NCBI GenBank assembly: GCA_014084085.1
Contig: NPFB01000040.1
Span: forward strand, 217,346 to 281,345
Length of the DNA: 64,000 bases
Origin: Hondaea fermentalgiana
Taxonomy: Eukaryota > Sar > Bigyra > Thraustochytrida > Thraustochytriidae
Direction: 5' to 3'
Shown here: piece by piece, positions 29,101-38,700 of the stretch
Position numbering within the stretch: the stretch's first letter is position 1
Layout: each line of letters opens with the position of its first letter
Position numbers and translations under genes: made by a program
Notes under the pieces: model-generated
Database searches by the model: none
Seen by the model: the letters and a program-made list of their open reading frames with translations, nothing else
What the model was told of the DNA's origin: nothing

Positions 29101-32100
29101 AGAATCTCATCCAGCGCAAGGTCGAATCTCCCGACGCCTTTTCGTGGCGATCACAGCTGCGTTACTTTTGGAGCGACGAGGATGACTCGTGTGCGATCAG
29201 TATCACGGACTTTCACACGCAGTATTCGTTCGAGTATGTGGGCAACGTCGATCGCTTGGTCATTACACCCCTTACAGATCGCTGCTATATCACGCTTACG
29301 ATGGCACTCAGGCTGAATTTGGGTGGCGCGCCTGCGGGCCCAGCGGGTACGGGCAAGACGGAGACCACAAAGGACCTTGCCAAGTGTCTTGGTCTCCCCT
29401 GCTATGTGTTTAACTGCTCAGACCAGATGAATTACCAAACAATCGGCGACATCTTCAAGGGACTCTCGCAGACAGGAGCATGGGGCTGCTTTGATGAGTT
29501 CAATCGAATTCCAATCGAGGTTCTCAGTGTCGTGGCTACGCAGGTCAAGACCATTCTAGACGCGATTCGTTACCTCGCAGACCCCGCAAACCGTGACGCA
29601 CAGTATGCGTCCGATGTGCCGTCCGGCAAGCCGCCCACTGTTGTGGGTTCCTTTGACTTTATGGGCTGCTCGCTGAAGCTCGTGCCTACCACTGGGTTTT
29701 TCATCACGATGAACCCTGGCTACGCGGGGCGCACAGAGCTTCCGGAGAATCTCAAGGCGCATTTTCGGTCTTGTGCCATGATTCGACCCGATCTGCAGCC
29801 TATTTGCCAAAACATGCTCATGGCCGAGGGGTTCGTGAGCGCAGCGCCGCTCTCGGTAAAGTTTGTCACCTTGTACAAGCTGAGCGCAGAGCTGCTCTCG
29901 CAGCAGCCCCATTACGATTGGGGATTGCGAAACGTCAAATCGGTTCTTCGCGTGGCCGGCATCTTGCGACGTGGAGAGCTTGACGTGGATGAGACAGCTA
30001 TCCTGATGCGCGCGCTCCGCGACTTTAACGTCCCCAAGCTTCCGGCATTCGACCTTCCGATCTTCCTCAAGCTTGTCGGCGACCTTTTCCCTGGCATTAC
30101 TATTCCACCCAAATTTGATGAGACGCTCAAGGAGCGTGCAAAGAACGCATGCAACCGTCGCGCTCATCTTGCGATTGCTGCGGCGCGAGTGAGCGCGGGG
30201 TCGTCGACACTTGGAGGTGAATCGGTCGACGAGGGCGGCTCCGAATCGTTACTCGAAGGGGGGCTCGATGCGCCCACCGACGCGACTGCTGAGGACGAGG
30301 ACGACACGCTTGCTCCGGCTGTGGGCGCCGCTCGTCAAAGCGTCTTGCAGCCTGAAGAGGACTTTCTGAACAAGGTGGTCAATCTTCAAGAAATTCTCGA
30401 GGTGCGGCATTCGGTGATGCTGCTTGGTCCTCCTGGGTGCGGCAAGACCTCAATCTGGCAAACCCTTGCTGACGCGCACAACAATGGCGAGACGAAGCCG
30501 ACGTGCGTCACCGAGGTTTTGAACCCGAAGGCTCTGACTAGCAACGAGTTGTATGGATACATGACGCTGCAGCGTGACTGGCGAGACGGTGCTCTCAGCA
30601 TTGTCATGCGAAACATGTCGCAACAAGACGCGCCCTACCATCCTTACCAGCGTCATCATTGGATTGTTCTTGACGGCGATATTGATGCAATCTGGATCGA
30701 ATCCATGAACACCGTGATGGACGATAACAAGGTGCTCACGCTCGTTAGCAATGAGCGAATTCAGCTGACGCACAAAATGCGCATGCTTTTCGAGGTAAAC
30801 TCGCTCCAGAATGCTACTCCTGCGACGGTATCTCGCGCTGGCATTCTGTTCATCAATGAAGACGACGTTGGTTGGGGGCCGTTGGTCGAGTCCTGGCTCC
30901 AAGTGTGCAGCCAGAGTGCCAAGGTTCTGGCCCAGCTTCAGGTACTTTTTCGAGTCTACATGCAGCCGACACTCGCGCTCTTTGACGATACGCCAACGCT
31001 GCAACACATTGTGCCGCGCGGCAAGGTCGACCTTGTGCAGACGACGTGCCGCCTTTTGCAGTGCCTTCTTGACGAAGTGCACGAACCCGAGATGCTGACC
31101 AAGTCTGAGCTCGAGCATCTCTTTGTTTTCGCGGTAATTTGGGGAACAGGAAGCTCAGTGGTTGACCGGAAAAAGTTCTCCACAGCCTGGCTCAAACTCT
31201 TTTCGGATCGAGGACTCGTGTGGCAAGCCCCAGTTGCTGCTGCACCCGAGGACGCAATCGGGTCCGCAGCATCTGGGGAAGAGGATCACTCGCGACGAGG
31301 CATCAGTACGGCCACCGAACAGCCGCAGACGAATGTATTTGACTACTTTTACTGCACCAAGTCTCGGGCTCTCGTGCCATGGTTAACAATGCTCGATAAG
31401 CACACCCCAATTGCCGAGGTTGACTTCCAAGACATTGTCATCCCAACGATAGACTCGGTGCGATGCACATATGTGCTGAGGCAGCTTTCGCGTCAGCATC
31501 ATCCGGTTTGCCTAATCGGATCAGCAGGCACGGGAAAGACGACTGTGATGCGCGAGTTTCTACGGACAATGAGCGGGGAATTCGCAAGCGCAACGATCAA
31601 CGTCAACTACTACACGGACGCGGCCGTGCTGCAAACGCAACTCGAGCATCATGTTGACAAGCGCTCGGGTAAGATCTATGGTCCGCCGGGAGAAAAGAAG
31701 CTCGTCTTTTTTGTCGACGACCTCAACATGGCACGCGTCGAAGAGTACGGCACGCAGACACCGCTTGCACTGCTTCGCCAGTTTCTTGATTACGGACAAT
31801 GGTTCGACCGAGGCGATCTCGGTGTGAAGAAGGAAATCCGGGATGTGCAGATCGTTGCCGCAATGAATCACAAGGCGGGATCATTCACGATCAATCCTCG
31901 CCTGCAGCGCCACCTTGCCGCAGTCGCGTGCTCAATGCCCGAGTATGCCGACTTACAGCGCATCTACGGCACAATTCTGTCATCGCACCTCGACCACTTT
32001 GTTCTTCCGATACAATCACAAGCGCAGAGGTGCGTGGACGCTCTTCTCGAGCTGCATGAGCTCATGTGTGCCAAATTCTTACCTTCGGCGACGCGATTTC

Positions 32101-35100
32101 ACTACAATTTTAACATGCGCAATCTTTCGAGCGTGGTACAGGGCCTCTGCCGCTCATCCCACGAGGCGTACACAACTCCGTTGTCATTTGTGCGTCTCTT
32201 CTTGCATGAAAGCATGCGCGTGTTCTCCGATCGGCTCGTCTCCGAAAAAGACATGACCAACTTTCGGTCATTGCTTGTGGGTGTGTCCAAGAAGTACTTT
32301 GAAGAGGAGCAGGACGACATGTTCGAGGAGCCTCTCTTATTTGCGGACTTTGTGCGTCCGTCTTCGCAAGCTTTGCTGGCGGCCAGTGCGGTTACGGGAA
32401 GTGCTGGAGCGGTCTCAAGCCCGCTGAATCCTTCTCGGGTCACCGAGTCTGCGCCGCTCCCTTTAGCCTCAAGCTTTGGTCGGGCTTCTCTCAGACCTAA
32501 CGACGATTCGTCAACTTCAACAGACACGTCTGCGACAGGAGAAAGGGGCCAGTCTGCTGTGGGGCAGAGAGGGGGGCGCAAGTCTGTCTCGCAAATCGAC
32601 TCAACAACCATCACCAAACGTTCGGGACCCTACGTGGGGGCTTCATCGATGAAAGATGTCCAAGCGTGCCTCGAGGATCACTTGATGGCGTACAACAAGT
32701 CGAAGGCGAAGATGGACTTGGTTCTCTTTCAGCTCGCTGCCGAACACGTCTGCCGTATCGCGCGGATCATCGGTACTCCCGGAGGCAATGCCCTCTTGGT
32801 TGGCGTGGGCGGCTCCGGTAAGCAGAGCCTTTCGCGTCTGGCTGCTTTCATCTGTAATTACGAGGTGGTCCAAATTCCTGTTACGAGCGACTTTGGTCTG
32901 GCAGACTTTCAAGAGAGCCTGAAAGCGCTATATCGTCGAGCGGGCTTGCGCACACACGCCCCAGTGGTGCTCTTGCTGACCGATGCGCAGATTGTCGACG
33001 AGCGTTTCCTCGTTTATATCAACGACGTTCTTTCAAGCGGGTCTGTTCCAGACCTCTTTTCCGCTGACGAACTCGATGGCATATTTGCCTCACTCCGCGC
33101 AGAGGCGAAAATGGCCGGGATCCAGACGACGAGCAGATCGAGCATGGCCGACTATTTCGTGGCGCGTGTCAAGAGAACCTTGCACATCATTTTGTCCCAT
33201 TCGCCAGTGGGCGAGACTCTTCGTGTGCGAGCGCGGCGGTTCCCAGGTCTGGTGAATTGCACTTCGATTGATTGGTTCCATCCCTGGCCCCGTGAAGCCC
33301 TCGTCGCTGTGGCGGGACGCTTCCTCAAGGGCGCTGGCTTTGCGAGTGAAGATATTGCTGAAAATGTCATGCATCACATTGCCGAAGTGCATCTCAGCGT
33401 GACGGAGGTGAGCCAGCGGTACCTGGAGGTGCAAAAGCGGTACAACTACGTGACCCCGAAAACCTTCTTGGAGATGTTGAGTTTTTACCGCGGGCTCCTT
33501 AGCAAGAAGCGTGCTGCTCTTCACCAGGATCTTGACCGGCTCAGTGCAGGTCTTGACACCCTTCGTGGCACGGCTCGCGACGTTGCCGGGCTCCAAGAAG
33601 ACTTGAAGGAGACTATGGCTCGTGTTGAAGAGCGAAAGGATGCGACGGAGGAATTGCTGACGCAAATGGCTCAGCAGCGCGGCGAGGCAGAAGCGCAGCA
33701 AAAGATCGCTTCCAAAGAGCGGATTCGCGCAGAGACGTTTGCAACAGAAGCCAAAGAGATCGAGGAGGATGCCGAAACCGAGCTAGCAGCCGCGCAGCCG
33801 GCCATGGCTCAGGCTGAAGAGGCGGTTAACTGCCTCACCAAGGCCTCACTGACCGAGCTCAAGTCTCTGACCAAACCTCCCGCGGGCGTGGACAAGGTCA
33901 CGACCTGTGTCTTGATGATGATCAAGAACGAAAAACGGAACTTCAGTTGGGACAATGCTAAGCGCATGATGAATAACACGGACAAGTTCAAGCAGAGTCT
34001 TGAGGAGTACGACGCGAAGAACATCCCCGAAGATCTTATCGAGCGCATCGCGCCGATCGTGAGCGACGCCGACTTTACTTTTGAAAAGCTTGCGAAAAAG
34101 TCATCTGCGGCAGCTAACATGGCCAATTGGGTGATCAATATCTGCGCGTACAATAAGATCTACAAAAAGGTCAAGCCGCTGATGGACAGACTCGAGGCTG
34201 CTCGTGCGTCCAAGGAAGATGCGATGGCGGACCTCGCCCGGGTCGAGACGCAACTTCGCGACGCCGAGCAGCGGCTTGAAGAGCTCCAGCACAACTTCAA
34301 GCTCGCCACCAACGAGAAATCCAAGGTGGAGGTCGAAGCTGCGCAGGTTACGGACCGACTTGCACTTGCGGAACGGCTCGTTAAGGGCCTGGCGAGCGAA
34401 AATAGCCGCTGGGAGCGTCAGATTGAAGCCCTCAAGAACCGAAGTGAAACCCTTGTCGGGGACTCGCTGCTCGCCGCGGCATTTGTTTCGTATATCGGAG
34501 CCTTTGACAGCGTGACGCGCTCGAGCCTTTGGCGTGACATTTGGACCAATGACATTCTGTCTCGCGAAATTCCTCTCACAGAGGGTGTCACACCACTTAG
34601 CGTGCTCGCAGCGGACTCTGACCTCGCGCAATGGGGCATGGAGGGTCTTCCTGTGGACGCCTTTTCGCTTGAGAACGGAGCAATCATTGCCAGCGCCACG
34701 TCACGCTGGCCACTGGTCGTGGATCCGCAGATGCAGGCGGCCTCGTGGCTGCGCACTCACTTTGGGACCAAAGAGGAAAATTCCAGCAGTGCGGATGTGC
34801 ATGCTGTGGCAGCTGCAAACTCTTTGGACAGCAAAAAGAGCTCGCGCGGCGGCCTTCGGCGGGACTCTTTCAAGGGCCACACCATGGGAGGCAGACGCAT
34901 GTCCACCAAGGGAAAGCAAATGAGCAAGCTCATGCAGAGCCGGCGTAACCTCTTTGTCGAAGAGAGCGAGGTTCCTCAGCTCATGGAAGTGCATGCCACC
35001 TCGCCTACGCTTGTGCAGACGCTGCTGCGGGCAATCGAACATGGACGCACGGTCATTCTTGAAGGCGTCGATGAGGAGCTCGACGCGACGCTCGCACCTC

Positions 35101-38100
35101 TCCTGGCTCGCTCATTCACGCTCAAGGGTAGACAACCATTCCTCCAGCTTGGAGGACACGAGGTAGAGTTCAACTCGCAATTTCGTCTCGTTATGACGAC
35201 TCGTTTGAGCAACCCGCACTTCCGCCCCGAGGTGCTGGCACAGTGCACGCTCATCAATTTTATTGTCACCGAAGGCGGTCTGGAAGATCAGCTGTTGGCT
35301 CGCGTTGTGAGTTTCGAAAAGTCTGGACTCGAAAAGGAAAAGCAAGAACTGCAACTGGCCTTCAACAGGTACAAGATCCAGCTCGTGGAGCTCGAGAAGA
35401 CCTTGCTCGAGAAGCTGTCGAACGCGCCTCCCGATATTCTTTCCGATGTGCCCCTCATCGAGAGCCTTGAGGCCACAAAGGCCACAGCTAGCGAGGTGGC
35501 TCTGGCTGTGGAGCGAGGCCACGAGACAGAGAAGGGCATCAATGAAGCGCGGGAGGTGTATCGTGCCGTGGCGGTGGAGGCTAGCATGTTGTACTTTATG
35601 CTGCTGCAACTTGCCTCCGTGGACCACATGTACCAGTACTCGCTGGACATCTTCATTCGCTTTTTCGACAAGGCGTTGCGCGATGCCACGCACGCAGATG
35701 GTGCGGAACGTCAGAAAGACAGCGCGCGCGACGGTGACAGCACCAATACAGACGCCGAGGCCGATGGTCTGGAAGCCACTCGCTCGAGTATGAGTGCGAG
35801 CACAGCGGGCAGCGGTGATGACGAGCCAGAAAATGCCGAAAAAAGTCGGGTTCGTGGACTTGTGCGCTCTGTGCGCGCGACCATCTTCAAGATGGTCTCG
35901 CGCGGTCTCTTTGAGACGCACAAGACTGTCTTTCTTGTGCAACTTACCTTTAATCTTTTGCGGCGCGGAATGGTGAAGCCTCGATTCAAAGAGGACCGCT
36001 TCGATGCGGAGGGGCTTGACTTTCTTCTTCGCGCACCGCAACGCTTTGAGCAAGCCAACGAGATTGAGTGGCTTCCGGAGACCTTGTGGCAGCGTGTGTG
36101 TGCTCTTGCAGAGCAAGCTGGGTTTGAGAAGCTGCCAGCCGACATGATTGAGTCGGAGCCGCGCTTTCGTGAGTGGTACAACAGTGTGTGCCCTGAAACG
36201 GAAAAGCTCCCTCTGGAGTGGCGCGAGCTCGAGAAGAGACCGTTCATGAAAATTTTGGTTCTGCGTGCGTTACGGCCGGATCGTGTGATGGTGGCGCTTT
36301 CGAACTTTGTACGACGCACATTGCCACACGGAGATCATTTCGTGGATTGCGATGCCCAGGTGAACTCTTTTCAGATTCTCGAGCAGGCGTACGCAGATAG
36401 CCGGCCAGACACGCCCGTTTACTTTGTGCTTTCACCGGGAGCAAATGTTGCTGCGGACGTGGAGCGCTTGGCACGACGCTTTGGTTTGCTCGAGGGAAGC
36501 ACATATGTGAACATTAGTCTCGGTCAGGGACAGGACGTCGTGGCGATGAAAGCACTCGAGCACGCAAATAAGCGTGGCGGCTGGGTGTTTCTGAACAATG
36601 TCCATCTTATGCCGCGATGGCTCCACGAGCTCGTCAAGAAACTCGAAAGCTTTGCGCGCATGGGCCAGCATGAAGACTTTCGGCTCTTCCTTAGCTCTGA
36701 TCCTTGCCCAGATATCCCCGTCGCGCTGCTGAATCGGTCCATTCGGCTCACGAATGAGCCCCCGGCGGGACTCAAAGCGAATTTGACGCGAGCGTGGGCC
36801 CAATTCGCACCTGAAGATGTCGATAATCTAGACTCCAAATCGCGGAGCATTTTGTTCGGTTTGTGCTACTTTCACTCGGTGTTGCTCGAGCGGAAAACCT
36901 ATCTTACAAAGGGCTTCAATCTGCAGTACCCCATCAGCACTCAGGACCTGACGGCGTGCGCGATGGTGCTTCGCAATTACATGGACAATCATACTTCGAC
37001 CAAGGTTCCGTGGGAGGATCTGCGCTATCTCTTTGGAGAAATCATGTACGGAGGGCACATCATTGACGACTTCGATCGCCGTGTTTGCAAAGTCTACCTT
37101 TCCTATTACATGCGAGACGAGCTCTTTGATGATATGCAAATGTTTCCGTACGTGGATCGCAACACAATGTCATCCTCGTCGGCGTTGCTCTCTGACGAGG
37201 ATGCGACAGGCGGAGGAGGGGCTATGGATGGCGGAGACCGTGCCTTGGGTGGGGCCATGACGAGTTTTATCGTGCCTAGTCTTCAGACGCACGAAAGGTA
37301 TGCAGATCACGTTCTTGCAACGTTGACACCCAAAGAGACGCCCTTGGCCTACGGTCTGCACCCGAATGCCGAGATTGGTTTTCGCACCGACGCGAACGCG
37401 CGTATCTTGGATCTGTTGCATTCGCTACAACCGAGCGAGCTCGAGGAGGAGGGCGACGGGCAGTCGGCGCAGCACGTGGCCGAGGCGATGCTGCAAGACA
37501 TGCTCGAGACATACCGAGACCTGCATCTCGACACGGCAAGCGTCCTCGCGGCGCTGGAAGACGAGGAGATGACACCATTTCAGAACATGTACCTGCAGGA
37601 ATGCGCGCGAATGGAGGCCCTGATGAAAACAATGGTCGAGACGCTCACGGAGCTGGAGCTCGGTTTCACGGGCGACTTGACCATGACAGAACCGATGGAA
37701 CGTCTTATGTATGCCCTGTACCAAGACCGTGTGCCTGATTTATGGCGGCGCATTTCGTATCCCTCAGAGCGTCCCCTCGGAGCATGGTTGGCGGATTTGC
37801 AGCTGCGTGTGACACAACTACAGGAGTTCTGCATGGATCCTTTTGCGGAGCCGCGGTGCACGTGGATTTCTGGTTTCTTCAACCCGAACGCATTTTTGAC
37901 GGCGGTCTTGCAGGCCAGCGCACGACAGGCGCAGACCGAGCTGGATAAGCTTGTCATTGTGACGGAGGTCACGAAGCGCCAGCCCGAGGAGGTGGATCAG
38001 CCTTCACACAATGGACGTTTCATCACGGGTCTCTTTTTGGAGGGTGCCACATGGGACACGGCCAACGGGACGCTAATGCCCTCACGGCCCAAGGAGACGA

Positions 38101-38306
38101 TTCAAGCAATGCCTGTAATCAACGTTCGCGCTGTGCCGCTGACCGAGGAGGCCACACGAAGTGCCAAAATGTACCACACGCCAGTGTACCGGACGCAGGC
38201 ACGGGCAGGAACGTACATCTTCACGGCGAGCCTCTTGTCAAAGCTTCATCCGCCGGAAAAGTGGGTCTTGCTCCAGACCGTGCTGCTCATGGATCCGCAT
38301 CAGTAA
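23148..38306 (+). CDS. Axonemal outer-arm dynein heavy chain, beta type (DNAH9/11/17-like)
   Basis: 5,052 residues in a single exon from the ATG at 23148. Four P-loops mark AAA1-AAA4: GPAGTGKTETTK at about 2064, GPPGCGKT at 2427, GSAGTGKT at 2791 and GVGGSGKQSLSR at 3219. The stalk coiled coil follows near 3460-3800, then AAA5, AAA6 and the C-terminal domain. The tail (TFLPLPN near 225) and C-terminus (GFFNPNAFLTAVLQ, GLFLEGATWDT, TPVYRT) match the beta class of outer-arm heavy chains (animal DNAH9/11/17, algal beta chain). This motor drives flagellar beating by minus-end sliding on doublet microtubules. It is about 500 residues longer than usual because of Ser/Gly/Asp-rich inserts near 234-305, 1147-1205, 2345-2403, 2696-2728, 3079-3160, 3876-3935, 4183-4240 and 4671-4710. 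Confidence 0.97.
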   Translation: MDKSFRSRGSPKRRELKGLAADKKGGDTQRENKLLRNAFADADDMRKNEDIVARARSQDPRISWVAGLVSDFFRSHTLDKFAEDEDTLRKLKGLLDSDGVQTLYVVEQGASLRVSSEVPSSAERRGERMLYFTKLGDGPVSREKYTSEILVGDCNVDPVQQLELVTQDVFMPLLSNTANQASWSDAMRKEMMDNVHSFVSSVQITSGLMRGETFLPLPNLSLLPEEDEAGIAAGGGDPTSPSSPSRRGEENIGRTREASEDERREEKERLTKQRALGLFAGRNASHLTASAPAIATVTSPQAEGYALSIQKERIHVFEGCLITWTKQIRNVLRLDPESKLQKGKNPGPLEELAFWKRKAANLNSVFEQLQTPRVRKVLRYLDSSKSTYNEPFAKLCKEAFAARDEANSNVRFLRPLRPWLDRLTSISEFLDLPKVFRPTMHTILLIWKTSEHYNTVPRLVVLMRQLANAVIARCVGYLSGSSLFSMIENDEHTKANETLKSVLRVIGAFKSTYFDYKARANAECITNPWKVQNAALFTRLDTFLERCHDLLDLTQTIWHFSKLNKIEIGGTKGKTLTTSVHQVHADFENGVQAMKEVSYDVMDVDAKAFDDDFYEFRVKIKELERRIASVLAQGFEDCPTITGRFKLLDSFEQFLERPVIQDELEHKHIVLLETFGKDLEAVQQEFQELRDDPPIGANMPPTAGALAWCRGLLDRVSVPMAKLRELNTSILDRESTRDTIKAYTSLIANLAEYEHEHVRAWEASIESSSISKLKLPLLRRNEETQQLIVNFDPALVHLLREVKYFRLLGLDVPSNALEIYEKVEDFRRETGNLELIVQKYNKMHASLLPVEKPLLRQHLHRIDKVISQGLRTLTWKSHGIESFINEATGTVQEADDILTTMKDNMEYIEELLERWQDSPILHRTTKAVSVEEFNLNAKREVMTKYQLITDGGREIHKLLKEVVKKLKVSAGLPDWKTYVDFINNIVIAGLSQTACVSLAYLQRELDLEVIQNEAKLPLIEVDLILSSRMVLFSPSLDATSKRDGIRDEVENWIDSFFAIGSLFKRLDSPSGTYNKEITSDPAVMRLVAAVHCSLDDTINLAEALQKDYGEYQYLWTTDLNEMFATFLSTAFHIARRRATSNGSRVADVRGAEQNVSSDRDGTESQDNYEKMEDDDEIEEDEDEDDDFTPRGPRKVADIPGVGPDEGDRPILEKFDERINVFQTLRVEIAELAPSKNLGFLRVNTQPIKQALSTWVTKWIYLFTQYLHDYVTNKLRELHTFVQTVESGLEFDLNSAEFDDDALMAVMRHIASVRKRMTEMGRLFSPLAETLGLLRKHGISFEAEEIGGQPILDFLEHAPEMWDSTVNNAFKARERIQPKQTLMATRIKKESAEFNQRLQSFRREFLEKAPFGSVGNLALTLTAAYDTIDQYTASAKKFSAELDDLRALEELFEVNVSRAAELDEIFSDLALLKRVWDTSKVVDEVFSSWKPIPWDAIDTDGLESEVRRLANLVNSSLPEQVHEWGVFVNLHSRVSNMATTIPLIHELHSPALRDRHWKQVMAITGSQVEKNAQFCFVNALDLQLHRFADQVTEIVEVATKELKVDQRLKAIEDTWAKHDLHFEAYKAADPDFKIIASAEVTIEALEEHQLQLQTLAGLGKFMEYFRERVTTWQRTLGVIESTLTLWLRVQRTWASLEAIFLSGSDIRSELPEDTKRFEELDESFRALMTSAVATPNAKEACCHPGRFTALDAMWRALETCQRALNEYLDQKKNIFPRFFFVSNLALLDILSNGNEPRKIIPHLSACFHGIDSLDFVAPRAADEEKRRPKSRASSGRGRQVWETATAMTAPDGERVDFPSSLELTGPVERWLQDLASTMHQTLRSETSQALSKTAGWVAELPRHKWALEFPAQVVQLAAQVMWTDECRTAIEELEAGQEDALEKYHSVCTKRLQNLIELVQNPLSKEDRVKIIALLTLDVHGKEVVENLIQRKVESPDAFSWRSQLRYFWSDEDDSCAISITDFHTQYSFEYVGNVDRLVITPLTDRCYITLTMALRLNLGGAPAGPAGTGKTETTKDLAKCLGLPCYVFNCSDQMNYQTIGDIFKGLSQTGAWGCFDEFNRIPIEVLSVVATQVKTILDAIRYLADPANRDAQYASDVPSGKPPTVVGSFDFMGCSLKLVPTTGFFITMNPGYAGRTELPENLKAHFRSCAMIRPDLQPICQNMLMAEGFVSAAPLSVKFVTLYKLSAELLSQQPHYDWGLRNVKSVLRVAGILRRGELDVDETAILMRALRDFNVPKLPAFDLPIFLKLVGDLFPGITIPPKFDETLKERAKNACNRRAHLAIAAARVSAGSSTLGGESVDEGGSESLLEGGLDAPTDATAEDEDDTLAPAVGAARQSVLQPEEDFLNKVVNLQEILEVRHSVMLLGPPGCGKTSIWQTLADAHNNGETKPTCVTEVLNPKALTSNELYGYMTLQRDWRDGALSIVMRNMSQQDAPYHPYQRHHWIVLDGDIDAIWIESMNTVMDDNKVLTLVSNERIQLTHKMRMLFEVNSLQNATPATVSRAGILFINEDDVGWGPLVESWLQVCSQSAKVLAQLQVLFRVYMQPTLALFDDTPTLQHIVPRGKVDLVQTTCRLLQCLLDEVHEPEMLTKSELEHLFVFAVIWGTGSSVVDRKKFSTAWLKLFSDRGLVWQAPVAAAPEDAIGSAASGEEDHSRRGISTATEQPQTNVFDYFYCTKSRALVPWLTMLDKHTPIAEVDFQDIVIPTIDSVRCTYVLRQLSRQHHPVCLIGSAGTGKTTVMREFLRTMSGEFASATINVNYYTDAAVLQTQLEHHVDKRSGKIYGPPGEKKLVFFVDDLNMARVEEYGTQTPLALLRQFLDYGQWFDRGDLGVKKEIRDVQIVAAMNHKAGSFTINPRLQRHLAAVACSMPEYADLQRIYGTILSSHLDHFVLPIQSQAQRCVDALLELHELMCAKFLPSATRFHYNFNMRNLSSVVQGLCRSSHEAYTTPLSFVRLFLHESMRVFSDRLVSEKDMTNFRSLLVGVSKKYFEEEQDDMFEEPLLFADFVRPSSQALLAASAVTGSAGAVSSPLNPSRVTESAPLPLASSFGRASLRPNDDSSTSTDTSATGERGQSAVGQRGGRKSVSQIDSTTITKRSGPYVGASSMKDVQACLEDHLMAYNKSKAKMDLVLFQLAAEHVCRIARIIGTPGGNALLVGVGGSGKQSLSRLAAFICNYEVVQIPVTSDFGLADFQESLKALYRRAGLRTHAPVVLLLTDAQIVDERFLVYINDVLSSGSVPDLFSADELDGIFASLRAEAKMAGIQTTSRSSMADYFVARVKRTLHIILSHSPVGETLRVRARRFPGLVNCTSIDWFHPWPREALVAVAGRFLKGAGFASEDIAENVMHHIAEVHLSVTEVSQRYLEVQKRYNYVTPKTFLEMLSFYRGLLSKKRAALHQDLDRLSAGLDTLRGTARDVAGLQEDLKETMARVEERKDATEELLTQMAQQRGEAEAQQKIASKERIRAETFATEAKEIEEDAETELAAAQPAMAQAEEAVNCLTKASLTELKSLTKPPAGVDKVTTCVLMMIKNEKRNFSWDNAKRMMNNTDKFKQSLEEYDAKNIPEDLIERIAPIVSDADFTFEKLAKKSSAAANMANWVINICAYNKIYKKVKPLMDRLEAARASKEDAMADLARVETQLRDAEQRLEELQHNFKLATNEKSKVEVEAAQVTDRLALAERLVKGLASENSRWERQIEALKNRSETLVGDSLLAAAFVSYIGAFDSVTRSSLWRDIWTNDILSREIPLTEGVTPLSVLAADSDLAQWGMEGLPVDAFSLENGAIIASATSRWPLVVDPQMQAASWLRTHFGTKEENSSSADVHAVAAANSLDSKKSSRGGLRRDSFKGHTMGGRRMSTKGKQMSKLMQSRRNLFVEESEVPQLMEVHATSPTLVQTLLRAIEHGRTVILEGVDEELDATLAPLLARSFTLKGRQPFLQLGGHEVEFNSQFRLVMTTRLSNPHFRPEVLAQCTLINFIVTEGGLEDQLLARVVSFEKSGLEKEKQELQLAFNRYKIQLVELEKTLLEKLSNAPPDILSDVPLIESLEATKATASEVALAVERGHETEKGINEAREVYRAVAVEASMLYFMLLQLASVDHMYQYSLDIFIRFFDKALRDATHADGAERQKDSARDGDSTNTDAEADGLEATRSSMSASTAGSGDDEPENAEKSRVRGLVRSVRATIFKMVSRGLFETHKTVFLVQLTFNLLRRGMVKPRFKEDRFDAEGLDFLLRAPQRFEQANEIEWLPETLWQRVCALAEQAGFEKLPADMIESEPRFREWYNSVCPETEKLPLEWRELEKRPFMKILVLRALRPDRVMVALSNFVRRTLPHGDHFVDCDAQVNSFQILEQAYADSRPDTPVYFVLSPGANVAADVERLARRFGLLEGSTYVNISLGQGQDVVAMKALEHANKRGGWVFLNNVHLMPRWLHELVKKLESFARMGQHEDFRLFLSSDPCPDIPVALLNRSIRLTNEPPAGLKANLTRAWAQFAPEDVDNLDSKSRSILFGLCYFHSVLLERKTYLTKGFNLQYPISTQDLTACAMVLRNYMDNHTSTKVPWEDLRYLFGEIMYGGHIIDDFDRRVCKVYLSYYMRDELFDDMQMFPYVDRNTMSSSSALLSDEDATGGGGAMDGGDRALGGAMTSFIVPSLQTHERYADHVLATLTPKETPLAYGLHPNAEIGFRTDANARILDLLHSLQPSELEEEGDGQSAQHVAEAMLQDMLETYRDLHLDTASVLAALEDEEMTPFQNMYLQECARMEALMKTMVETLTELELGFTGDLTMTEPMERLMYALYQDRVPDLWRRISYPSERPLGAWLADLQLRVTQLQEFCMDPFAEPRCTWISGFFNPNAFLTAVLQASARQAQTELDKLVIVTEVTKRQPEEVDQPSHNGRFITGLFLEGATWDTANGTLMPSRPKETIQAMPVINVRAVPLTEEATRSAKMYHTPVYRTQARAGTYIFTASLLSKLHPPEKWVLLQTVLLMDPHQ

Positions 38307-38700
38307 ATAGTCTCGTAACTTATCTTGCATTTACTCAACTCATTCAGCTGCTGTCGTTTTCTTTTTGCTGAGAGGCGCTGAGAGGCGCTGAGAGGCGAAG
38401 GCGGTGACGGGCGGGACGGGAATCATGTGTTTCCAAACTGTCAAAAAGAATAACTCGTAGCACGAAGTGTTGTTGACCAGTGAGCTTGCTCATTGTTCAC
38501 GCTTTCCGCCACGCGATCGAGATGGAGCCGAGAAATAGTGAAGGGGGAAACAAAACATGGTCAAAGATTCAATACGTGTAGGTATGTGTGTCGCGAGCGG
38601 CGCCTTGGGGGCACGCGGTGTCGCAGAAACGGGGATAAGATGAGATGAGATGAGATGAGACGGTTCGTTCCTGTTGTTCCTGTCACACTTTTCAAAATCT
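38307..38700. terminator. Convergent 3' region, dynein heavy chain and argininosuccinate lyase
   Basis: 394 bp with no gene. It holds a triplicated GAGAGGCGCT unit at about 38371-38398 and a (GATGA)n run at about 38639-38660. Confidence 0.5.

Noticed and set aside
35112..36116. A 334-codon minus-strand open frame
   Set aside because: Lies wholly within the dynein heavy chain, opposite strand, with no recognisable motif.
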